A DNA stretch of 64,000 nucleotides from Triatoma infestans (taxonomy: Eukaryota; Arthropoda; Insecta; Hemiptera; Reduviidae). The position numbers and the translations under genes were made by a program. The notes under the pieces were generated by a model that saw only the letters and a list, made by a program, of their open reading frames with translations, was not told the DNA's origin and did not search any database. The stretch spans positions 44,570 to 108,569 of the forward strand of contig JAAEAF010000377.1 of assembly GCA_011037195.1 (NCBI GenBank), given 5' to 3'. This document shows, in pieces, positions 28,705 through 40,700 of this stretch (its first letter is position 1; every line of letters begins with the position of its first letter).

Positions 28705-31700
28705 CTACTTGCCTAGATTTGTTTTTTCGTTATTCTTCTCATCATTAGGTAGGGCAAGTGATGAACTGCTGTGAAGGCCACCAGCCAAATATGCTTGAAT
28801 TTCTAGTTCCGGAAAGATTCTAGTGAGAACAAAGAAAGCTACGTCGTAATTACTCCAATAGGCTGTATGTGAGATGAGTACAGAACGTACAACCAGTGGA
28901 CCTGCAGCTCCACTAGTCAAAACATAGTCCAGACGATGTTCCAAACCTGTGAAAAAATAAACAATGAATTAATTTAAAAAGAATTTTCATGTGCCCACTT
29001 TTTACTTTCATTTACTTCTGTAACAAAGAAACAGTTCTGATCGTTTCAAATTTTCGAAATTAATTAATTTAATTTTGAGATTCATCTGTATTATTTTTTA
29101 GAAACTGGTCATTATGGTATAATGTAATGTGTTTGTGTAAGTAAGTATATGTAGGTATAGTATAATTTAAAAAAAAAAAAAAGCGGAACCCGAACTTAAT
29201 ATTCCCTTTGGGATTCACTATTGGATCCGACAGGAAGTATCGCTTAAAATCCCTCAAACGGAAGTACCATATTATTGAAAAAAATGTTGTATATTGGATG
29301 TTGAGGTTCGGTCATACAAAAGAACTCTTTTTAAATTTCTACGACGTTTCGGCAAATTTATTGCCTTCCTCAGGGTCTGTACAAAGGTATATATATATAT
29401 AAAACAACATAAAGGTTGATATATATATATAACAACATAAAATATGAACTTAAAATAAATATTTTCAAAATAAATTTTTTTAAAAATAAACTAAATAAAA
29501 AGTATGATATATTTAGCACATTTAAATTTATTTTAAACTATTGTTGTAGAACAGATCAATATTAAACTAAATCACAACTATTAAAACTTTGACAATATGT
29601 GGCATATATAAGAGTAAAGTATGGAGTAAAGTAAGTAAAGAGGGTAAGAGTAAAGTATATATTCCACATATTGTCAAAGTTTTAATAGTTGTGATTTAGT
29701 TTAATATTGATCTGTTCTACAAAATAGTTTAAAATAAATTTAAATGTGCTATATATATCATGCTTTTTATTTGGTTTATTTATATAGTTTATTTAAAAAA
29801 AAAATTATTTTGAAAATATTTATTTTAAGTTCATATTTTATGTTGTTTCTATTTGTCAATTTTATCAATATTTTTTTTTTTATTTGTATTAAAACCTTTG
29901 TACAGACCCTGAAGAAGACAATAAATTTGCCGAAACGTCGGTAGAAATTTAAAACGAGTTCTTTTGTATGACCGAACCTCAACATCCAATTTACAACATT
30001 GAACGAACACCAAAAACATTGAAAAAAATGTTCAGTTTTTTGCGATTTTCTCGAAAACCATTTCAACGATTTTCTTGAAACTTTATTTACAAATTACACT
30101 TTATTTCAAACTTTTTTTAAAGAAAATGGATTACAGAGGAAAGCTATGGTTTTAGAGGGGAAGCGCTGAAAAAAGGTTTTCTTCTTAAGTGCCATTTGAG
30201 TATATTGAATGGTTCTATCTATCTACTTGGCACTTTAAACTTCGCGGTTTCGTGGTTTGTGTGGGGTATATATAGGGGTTGCATGTGGCCTGTACAGTGT
30301 GTTTATGTACGATAGGTAGGAACCTTTTAGCCACCTCTTACAAGCATATGAATGCATTCTAACTATCCATCAACAGAGGCATTACTGTGGGGTTCTACGA
30401 AAGAATTTTCTGAGCGGTTTGCCCAGTTTTCCACGAGTCTATCGATTATAACACCCGTAGGTTTCAACTGGTTATACTAACTACTCACGTAGAAGACCTA
30501 TCACTTCTTTAGAAATTTTGTTGCAAGAAAATTAATTTTAGAGGGAGCTGGGGCGTCGGGCCTATTAAAATACTATTTCATATCTCTATATTATAAGGTA
30601 CATATATTTAGTCAAAATTCGAAGTGCGAAGAAAATCGAGAATTGCAGTAAGAGAAAGTTGTGTGAAGATATCAAATCAGATTTTTTTTTTAATTACCCT
30701 GAGTTGGAGAATCTTTATGATGAGGGGAACCACTTTCTTGACTCTTTCCAACTCTTACAAGGTTCCAAATACTCCAAGTTCTTTCTGCAAATGAAATTTC
30801 ATATTAAATTTACCCTGCATTTCTCTTATCCTCTTTTATGATTTTAAAAATGTGAATTATAATTAAAATGTTCAAAATAAATATAACGATCATTGCGTCC
30901 TACAAATATGGCTAAAGAAACAATTTGTAAATGCCACTGATTAGTACATACCTCCTCACAGACAATGAGATAACAAGAAGATAAGCATAGTATAAACAAT
31001 GAAAAATTTTAATAGCATAAACTTGGATGTCACCCACTATTAACACTATAACTTTGTTTTGTTTATTGGGCAAAAACTTTTACAAATGTTAACTTATTAT
31101 ACTCAAACTTGGGAAACTACTAAAAACTACAATGTTAACATTTACAATACTTAAAAGGGGAACAACACAATTCTGAACATAAAGTTTACTTTTATTTTGT
31201 CTTAATTTCACTACATACAACGAAATACATATACACCAGTTGAACCATGAGTCTATTACTGTACCACTTAACCTCAGCTAATGTTGTCTCCTCCCACGAC
31301 CACCCTCTCTCACTGTTGCCACTACACGTATTATTTTTTTAACACTCGGCCATCCTATGTGTGATTTGTACTCAAATTTGGGCACATGCTCATGGCGTGG
31401 GGTTCTCCCTGGTCTTGCCATCTTCCAAATGATAGTCCACAAATCTAGCTGGGCAAATGGGCTGCAGTGGAATATGTTCTGCTACTGCTATCTTCTATCG
31501 CTGCTACTTTGTACACGTCTCCGTGCAGTGATTCCATCACCACTAAGGGTCCTCTGAATTTGGTGGTAGGTTCGCCGGTTGTTGTAGGAGGACGTCGTAA
31601 AATACTATTCACCCACGCTGAACTTCACGTCGGATCAACGCTTGTTGTACCGTCCTTTCCACTTCTCGTGCTCCTCCAGGATTCCCTTCCTGTCACGGCT

Positions 31701-34700
31701 CGATACTTTACTTCGATATCATATTCTTGTAACAACTCGTACCAACTCCTACTTATGAGTTTTTCGTTCAGAATAAATTAAGGTACACGAGCGCTTGACA
31801 GTCAATCACAACCACTACATGGATTACTAATAGCAGGGATCGTAGACGATCTAAGCACTAAACCATTGCCATTAGCTCCAATTTTGACGAGTTGTATGTT
31901 GTCTCCACATCGGTTGTCTTCTTGCTAACACAGTAGACTCGCCTCATCTCGTTGTCTTTCCCTAGCTGCAACAACATCCCTGCCAGACCAGCCATCGATG
32001 GTCGACCAGGCCAGTGCGTAGCTCAGTATACTCCGGAGGTCAAAAATAGCTAGTACTGGTTCATTAAGTAAGGTCTTCTTCAGTTTTTGAAAAGCCTCTT
32101 CCTGCTGATTTCTCCAGATAAATGGTTCGCCTTTCCGCGTTAGTTGGGTAATGGGCGCCGCTACTGTCGCAAAATTTTGTACAAATCTCCTAAAAAAATC
32201 CAACTAGCCCCATAAAGCTTCGAACTTCATGTGCATTGCATGGTGGCGGATACTTAGCAATGGCTTCTATCTTTTGAGCACCAAGCTTAATTCCTGACGC
32301 AGCCAGTTGCACACCCAGGAAGATGACTTGAGGCATGCCAAAAACGCATTTTGAAGGCTTCGGCGTAAGGCCGGCTGAACGTATTGCCTTGAGCACGAGC
32401 CTCAGTACCCATTATATCCTCGAAATCTCTCGCTGGCAATAATACATCATCCATGTAAAATAAAGCGGTTTTTCGCTTTAAAGGCCTTAACGCCCTATGA
32501 ATTAACCTGGTGAAAACTGACCACTGTCGTCCAGTGTCACAAACGCCGTCTTCTCTTTCGCCTCAGTGGCTAGGGGTACCTGCAAAAAGCCATGGGCAAG
32601 ATCTAGCACACAGAACATTTGACAACCTACCATGCCTGATAACAGATAGCTGAGGTATGGGGAAAATCAGCCTCATCGTTTGCTGGTTCAATTTACGGTA
32701 ATCCACCACTAATCTGCTCTCTCCAGTTTCATTCTGACTGGAATATGGCGACTTCGTCTCCTCCATTATCCCTTCCTTTTTCCAGTCGTCCACTATTTGT
32801 TGGATCTCCTCTCTCTCCTTCCACCCTGCTCTATATGGCTTTCTAACTACAAGCTGACTTCCAGGTTTTATTGTGGTATCCATTTTTGCACAATTAGCTA
32901 GGCCAAGTTCTTTTAGATTTAGGGCGAAACATCCTCTGTATTCGTTTTACAACGATAACAATTCGGAACGTTTCTCGAGTTTCAGCTGTCCTGCGATGTT
33001 CACATGCTAATCCGATATGGGGATCTTTATTTCATTGTGTTGGAAGCATATTTGACTGCGGAATTATGGTACCTATTTGAGGACAGATTCAAGCTTCTTT
33101 TTATGAGGTAACAAGCTGTGTGTTTTTAGAAATGATTCACATTAACAGAAACAGCACATCTATCAATTTTAAAATAGATATTCCTGATCTTAATGCCATA
33201 TATACAAATTTATTGACATAATGACACCGCTTGTTTTCCAACACTACTAAATTATGAAATATAACCTATAGGTAATCTGTAACCTGCCATGTTGTTCTGA
33301 TCCGGTTAAGTGTTATGTTAAAAATGATATGGCTCTCAGGTCGAAAGTTCGATATTGTATAAAAAAGTGAGTTTTATTCAAATTTTAGTACTTTTTGTCA
33401 TTTAATTTTAACCATCACATTTTCTATTTTGTAATGAAAAATGTATTCTCATTATTATCGCATATGTGTTCTATTACGTATTATGGAGTAGTTCATATCA
33501 AGAACTTTATAGTCTAAAGATTAAAAAAAAAAACGTTACATTGCTTATAATAAACTAGTATACCTTTATTTGGAGTTTCAGCTGGAGAGGTAAAGGATAC
33601 TGGAGGATCTCCTGCAGAAGCGGCTTGACCATAAGCATTAGGCTCAAGATCAGAAAGTTCTAAAGGCATATCACTATACGGTATCGGTCTTATAGCATTG
33701 TAGGGATGCAATGTTAATGGGGCGATTCTTGAATAGTCTTTTACAATTAAGGGCTCCAATCTGCAAATAAAAATCATTATCATATATTAAAAAAATACGA
33801 AAGAAATAGAAATAAGTGGCCCGAAATTTGAGGTTTTATCTGTCAGAGCATGCTCTTTTCTATAATTGTATCTTCCGAATTTTCGTCCATGTTCTAGTTT
33901 GTACTGAAGAGGCGCGGACTCACGAACTTGAACCACCCCAGACCCTGGAAAAAAATCTGACACCGGTAAGAGTTAAGGAAAAAAGCATGCTAGGACGCAT
34001 AATATCTTTGATAAAGGAATATGAATTATATCTTTGATAATGGGATATGATTTATAATTATATTTGGAATTATAAAAATTAAAAATTCATTTTTACCTAT
34101 AAGCCACAGGATCAGTTAGATGAAAAATGTTGTACAATCGATTGCAAAGTGTTGGTGGAAAAAGGTGATACCCATGCTGGCCTTTTGGTACTCTTAAAGC
34201 AAGAAACACCGATAGTGGAGAGCCAAGGCAGAAAAAATTATCCAACTAGTTACACAAAGATCTATGTTAAAAATTGTTTAAAAACCGGGGTCTTTCTCGA
34301 ATCCAAATAAAAATAATTACCTCGAAATCCAATCTAGATTTTCCTGGTACAAGTATGCCATCATTATTTGTACCCTAAATAAGAATAATTGAAAATGAAT
34401 TTGTTGTAATGCAAGCAATATTCAACAACAAAAAAATTATAAGTTACAGTCGAGAAAAAAAATATTTGAACAACCAACTAACCAATCTTATGCATTCTTC
34501 ATGAATAATTTCAATCAAGTTATAATATTATTAAAGACAAATGTATCAACTAAACAGTAACTAAACAAAGTCAAATATACCCTAACATCTGTCACATCTA
34601 AGCTTGTTTGTTGGAGAGTTATTATCAATTCGATAAGAGATTATAGACTATTTGGTACCAAGTATACTTGTGAACATCCCGATGATGAAAAAAATTAGTC

Positions 34701-37700
34701 CAGACTTTCAGGTCCATCGTGCACATTTTTATTAACCTTCATGTTTCATGTCTGAATGCTCTAACAACCTTACTGCCCTCTTTACGCCTTACTCTCGCAT
34801 TCGGTATCCTATTAAGAGTATTTCTTTCTCCTGGGAATGCCATCAATTACTTCATAAAACATTCCTCAAATCTATAAGTTTTACTGAAGTATTTTCATCC
34901 AGATACACCTATTACAACATTTCTCCCACAAAGGAGGGTCATTTCCGCCGCAATAATTCTCTCATTAATGAAACGCCAGTTTGTAATTTTTGATTGCTAA
35001 TCGTACTCCAGGCTTAGCTCTTTTTTCTCTCCAACACACACCGAAGAGTTTCCTGGCGTTTCCTCTGTTTCCTTTAATTTTTGTATCTGTTATAGTAACT
35101 GTATCCATTTAAAGTTTTCTTATTCCTTCCCTACTTCTCGGTCGCTCTTAAATGTTCAAAGTTCCAAAATTTATAATCATATTGTAATCCTAGGTCGCTG
35201 ACAATTCCATCGGTTTTTTTTGCTCATTTTTGTTTTGTTAGTATTCATTTTTTATGCTGGACGACAAGTTGGCCAGTCACATCAACCCCCAACCTTAGGG
35301 TCACGGAGTTTAATTTTGGAGACTTCTTCCCCTAAACCGCTGCCTCCTATTCGGCTGGAGTCCTGTCTGCTGTAATGGAATACTTGTCAGTGAATTCGTC
35401 ACAGAAAAGTTGGAGTCAGTAGTTTCATTAGCAATCGCATTAGGCACCACCATCACGCTACCAAGCACACTTCAACCACGCATTTCATTTTCTGCCAGGC
35501 CCATTGCAAGGTATTGGAGAATGGGCTTCAACCGTGACACCTAGAAGCTACCAACCAATCATCATCACTCACTACTCGCTCGGCCACGCTCTTTACTCGC
35601 TCTATACACTCTTCTCCCCTTACACAGTAAGATGGGATGCCAGGCCCATTGCAAAGTATTGGAGAATGGGCTTCAACCGTGACACCTAGAAGCTACCAAC
35701 CAATCATCATCACTCACTACTCACTCGGCCACGCTCTTTACTCGCTCTATACACTCTTTTCCCCTTACACAGTAAGATGGTAAATATATAAATTGTGAGT
35801 TTAGTGCCAGTTCATGTGTTTAGATTGCACTAACAAACTCCTACCTACCCTGATAGTTGAAAAATAAAACGCAAGGAAAGAAATGGAGGCGATAAATACA
35901 TGATAAAGTATCTAATTAAATCCGTGAATAAATAAAATGCAACAATTGTAACTGTACAGTAAAATCATAGAGCAAGATCAATGACAACAAACAAATAAAA
36001 TCAGTTAAAGTCAGGTTTAAATCAACCACTGCATTAGCAACAAAATCAACATTTACAGGTCAACAATAGCTGTTGAATCAGTAAAAAACATTAACAAATC
36101 GATATATAAATAGGTAAAATCAAAATTAACAAGAAATCCTCGGCTGTTTTATCGTTCTTCAGAAAGCATTTCTTTCTTTTTTTTTTTTTTTTAATTCCTT
36201 TTTTCGAAATGGGTTTAGTATCCCTCAAATCTCTTTCAATATAAATTTTCCCAGTTTTTCAAATTTTTGACGTTACCAATTACAGAAAAGTTAAATGTCT
36301 ATTTTCTTGAAAAATATCGTCTCTTAAAATAAAAAAATTCTACGTAAATTTCATCGTCTACACCTGGGATGGGAACTGCGGCCCTTTTTCTTTTCTTTGC
36401 GGCCTTAACATTTTTATCTTTATATACTGCCCTCACGGGATGGTCTAGAGGCCAGCACTCTCGCCTTTGTTACAACAATTCAGTTTTCGCTTCCCGTGAG
36501 GGCAAAGACGATATTGATCCAGCACGATGAGATAAGTGGGGAGCTATATTAAGTAGCGAATCCAGGTAGGGAGAACCAGAACTAAAAGGCTGTGGGAACC
36601 GCAGCGTGCATACCATAATGGGGCATTTGTTATAATGGTTATATTTTGTATATGCACGTGTTAAATTCACTCTTTTTTCAAACCTTTACAGACAAGATTT
36701 CTGTCCTATATCAAGTATGTGTGGAACCAGTGAATTACAAATGACATTGCTGTAGTTGATAAAAGATAATATTTTGAAAACTCTTTTTGATGCAAAGAAA
36801 GATCCAACTGAATATGAAAAAATATAGTTGACTACCAAACTTTACGCCAGCATCCCCGTCGATTGCATTCTTGTTTTGAAACTATATATTACTGCGAATC
36901 AATTTTTTCTTACCTCACGCAATTAAGACCAATTTTAAGACCCAAATAACTAATGCCCATTATGAAGACCAAATTATATCTCAGTAAATTAGACAAAGCT
37001 TAAATTATTTATTGTACATTTCTTTCGCATAAAACACAGGCGCAAAATCTCATTAAATTTATTATCTGTTTTTTTAATATTATGAAGATAACAAAATGTA
37101 ATATGGGTAATAAATACGATTTGACTAAAATAAAAATTTGATTACTATGTGCTTTTTTTATATATATAAACAGCAGATTTTCTAGTACGCGGCCTGTTGA
37201 CCATTTATAAAATTATTAGCGGCTTTTGCTGGCAGTTAGGTTCAGCACCTCTGATCTACTTACACTTTTTTCCTAAATTGCATTACTTGTCTATTATCCT
37301 TTAGATGCAGGAATGTTCAACAAAGTATTAGTTAAAATTAACCATTATCATGAAATTCAATTGTACAAGTTCAATCGTAATATGATGAATTTGCTAATTC
37401 TGAACAATGAGACTTTTTGACGTAGATGCATTTAACTCCTAGTGGGGCCTTGGCCATTAGAACTCATTTATTGTCTCATTAAATCATTAAATTTATTTCT
37501 CATTAAATAAAACACAGGAAACCTTTAAAAATTAATTTATGAGTAATTATTTAAAAAACAAAATGGCTTATAGAAAATATTTTTTCTTCCTCCACTGTTT
37601 ACTTGACACTGTTAGGAAGTTAGTAAAATACTCACCATAGGCAGCCATCCAGTAATGATATCGTAAACAATAACAGCTCCCAGAGAATGGGCAATCACAG

Positions 37701-40700
37701 ACACTTTAGGTTTAATGGAAGGATTTCTTTGGCAGAACATAGAATATAATCTATTCATTTCAGTTACCAATCCAGCTTGTATTTCACCACAATAAATTGG
37801 ACTGGTGTAATACATTATATCCATGGCTGAGGTGTTTAATACTTGTCGTAACATTTTTACGTGTGGAGGAGTTATTGCATCCACCATTCCTGCAATAAAT
37901 TTAACATTATTTTTATCTTTATTATAAGTGCGTTGACTATTGTAATAATTCCTTCTGTTCCATCAACAACATGATGCATTACTGCCATATTAAGTAAGAT
38001 TCATTCTACTTAAGGAAAAGGGTTGTAGCAAGGCTGATCTCATCACTAGTATTAAGTGAGAAAACATCGTTCGAAAGCATTTAAATGCAGCAACATAATC
38101 AGAGGATTAGAAAGTGGAAGGTAAAGTTCCGTTTCCATTCATTTTATACGTTTCATTCTTTAATTATATTAAGTGTTTGAAACACCTTCATCAAATATAG
38201 CTAGTTGAATTGGTGATTGGACTGCAGTGCTGAAAATGTGAAAATTATTTTCTTTATTTTTTCTGTGATATCCCTTTCATTATTTAGTCAGGGATTGGAT
38301 TCGCGCGTTCGCCCATCATTATGGTGCCTTGATGAACTGTGTGAAAAGCTGACTGTACCAGATGTGAGCAAAGACGCTTGCAGCAAATTCATTACAAATT
38401 GGAATTCAGGTCGTATTTCTGTTACATATGGTGACTTCAGATTTTTATTTCTTTCCCTCTATGCGATCGTAGAAGAAGAAGTAATGCTCTAGTATCAAAT
38501 TTTCGAATGATTATTCACGCAAAAATTTTTTTTTAGCGGATATATCATTTCGGTGTGATAGTGTTTATTTGAGTAAATTAGCTTGACTTAAAAAGAAAAA
38601 AATCGCAATCAGCTCAATCTTTATATTTCAGGCTTATTTCAGATAATGTTAATGTATTTCAGATTTGTTACTTTTATTTAGAAGGTTTTACTTGTATCTA
38701 TGATTTCATCCGTTATAGCATACTTCATTTTGTTGGTTCTGACGGGTTCCGGATTTTCATCCATTGTCATTTCTCTAGACGAATTGATTGCAAACCTTAC
38801 TCTGACGAGGATGAAAATCCGATGACGATGGGCCAATAAAATCATAGATGTTATCCAGCATTGCGGACCCAACCACATATTCAACAGTTACTTGTGATTC
38901 ATATTTATCAATTTGATTCCAGAAGTTGTCATTTGTATTCCAGATTAGTCTTTTTATTTCAGAACTTGTCATTGTATTTCAGATTAGTTAGTTTTATTTG
39001 ATAAAGTGTATTTGTAGTTCAGATTTGTTAATTCTATTTCAGAAGGTGTCATTTGTATTTCAGAAAGTATCAATTATATTTCAGAAAACTGCAGAGTTAA
39101 ATTCTGTAGAGACTATCGGGTTCAACGTCAACCACTTTGTAAAAAGTCATCTTCATTCCTGACGTAGAACAAAGCTGATTTACTTAGAGAACTTAATTGA
39201 TCAAGCAAGAACACAACTGTTGGTGGCTCGTGCAGCACAATCCCACACTGTTCATAATATAATAGGCCTGTTGGGCACTAAAATTACTCTCAATTACTGT
39301 CATGAAATATGTTTTTTGAAATACTTAAATGTTATTAATCTGAACACAAACAAATGTTAATAATCTGAAATACAATTGATTTTTCTAAAATAAATGGGTA
39401 ATGTGAAACACAATTGATATTTTCCGAAATAAATGGTAATGTTCAATATAATTGATATTTTCTGAAATAAATGGGTCATGTGAAATACTGCTATTTTCTG
39501 AAAATGCATTTGATTTTCTCTCAAATACAAAAAGGTGTAGATGCTACTTCTAGAAATTACAAAATACACTGAATATAAGATGTGGGTTCAAATCCCTAAA
39601 CTAGTAATGCACTAAGCTATCACCTAAGCTGTCATTTTATGTAATATTACAAAAACTTGATATTTAGTACACATCTGAACAAAGTTTACCTTTAAGCACA
39701 GAGATAATTGCAGTGAGAAAAAGTCGGTCAAGTTTCACTTGCATACAATATGAATTTATTGTTATAATAATGTTTCTAATATATTTTAAATATCATGAAT
39801 TGTTGTATTTATGATTGGCCAATGAGTTTAATATTGGAAAACTTTTTGTTTTTCGACCTAGAGCAGAGGGGTAAAAAAAAAAAACACAGAAGGAACTTTT
39901 ATTTCCTTGTTAAGGGTTTTCTTTTTTAATTTACCGACGTTTCGGCGAACATTTTTCGCCTTCTTCAGGGTATTCTATAAAAAAAACAAACAAACAACAT
40001 AACTGTATTAAAGAAAATAGAACTATATGCACAAATATAGATAAAGATAAGAACTTTTCTATAGTGCCTATTTTTCTATATTGTTCAACATTATTATGTT
40101 GTTTTTTTTTATGTACAATTCCCTGGAGAAGGCGAACAATGCTCGCCGAAACGTCGGTAAATAAAAAAAAGAATAAAGGAAAAAATCCTTCTGTGTTTTC
40201 TTTTTTACCTGGCTGCCAACAAGCCAACAAGAATTTTTTCAAGTATTTTAAATGTCAAAGCCCCAAAGCAATGAACGCTTTAAATTGCAGAGGTTAAATT
40301 AAGAAATAGAAAAGAACTTAATCTCTAGCTAGCTGTAACTTGAACAAGGCAATTAAAGAAAAAAATAAAGTAATTTTCTGAACCGGTTTAACATCTTATA
40401 TTATATGTAAATGATTATACTTCTAATATTTTGCTAGGTTTAAAAATCTGAAGAACTCTTGCATTCCAGGGTTTCAGCGGCTCTGATCAGCACATTGCAA
40501 AATATGAACGAACAATCGATCAATGGCCAAAAAGTGAAGCAGACGATTATGGAAAAAATCTCTAGAGAACGTTTATATATTTTATCTTCTTGTTTTTAAT
40601 TAATTTTCCTTTGCAGTTCATATGAAAAAATATCAAACTCTAAAATAGTCAACCTAGAAAGTATGGAAACATTAACCAGGTTTCATTTAATGTGATTACA

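Larger units (their letters stand above)
29283..30003. mobile_element. Long palindromic fold-back element with hammerhead-like arms (copy 2)
   Basis: About 720 bp inverted repeat with an axis near 29640. Left: 'gttgtatattggatgttgaggttcggtcatacaaaagaac... acgtttcggcaaatttattgcc... tctgtacaaagg ... gacaatatgtgg'. Right: the same text reversed and complemented, 'ccacatattgtc... cctttgtacaga... gtatgaccgaacctcaacatccaat'. Arms are about 320-340 bp each around a short loop. It sits in the last intron of the DDHD gene. Confidence 0.9.
39885..40202. mobile_element. Palindromic fold-back element with hammerhead-like arms (copy 4)
   Basis: Left arm 'aaacacagaaggaac...ttaatttaccgacgtttcggcgaac' mirrors right arm 'cgccgaaacgtcggtaaataaa...atccttctgtgtttt'. 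The central region 39980-40115 pairs only loosely. It lies in DDHD intron 5. Confidence 0.85.

Noticed and set aside
38217..38492. 91-codon plus-strand ORF with a hydrophobic start
   Set aside because: Signal-peptide-like beginning but no recognisable domain, no neighbouring exon in phase, and flanked by repeats. Not enough to call a gene.
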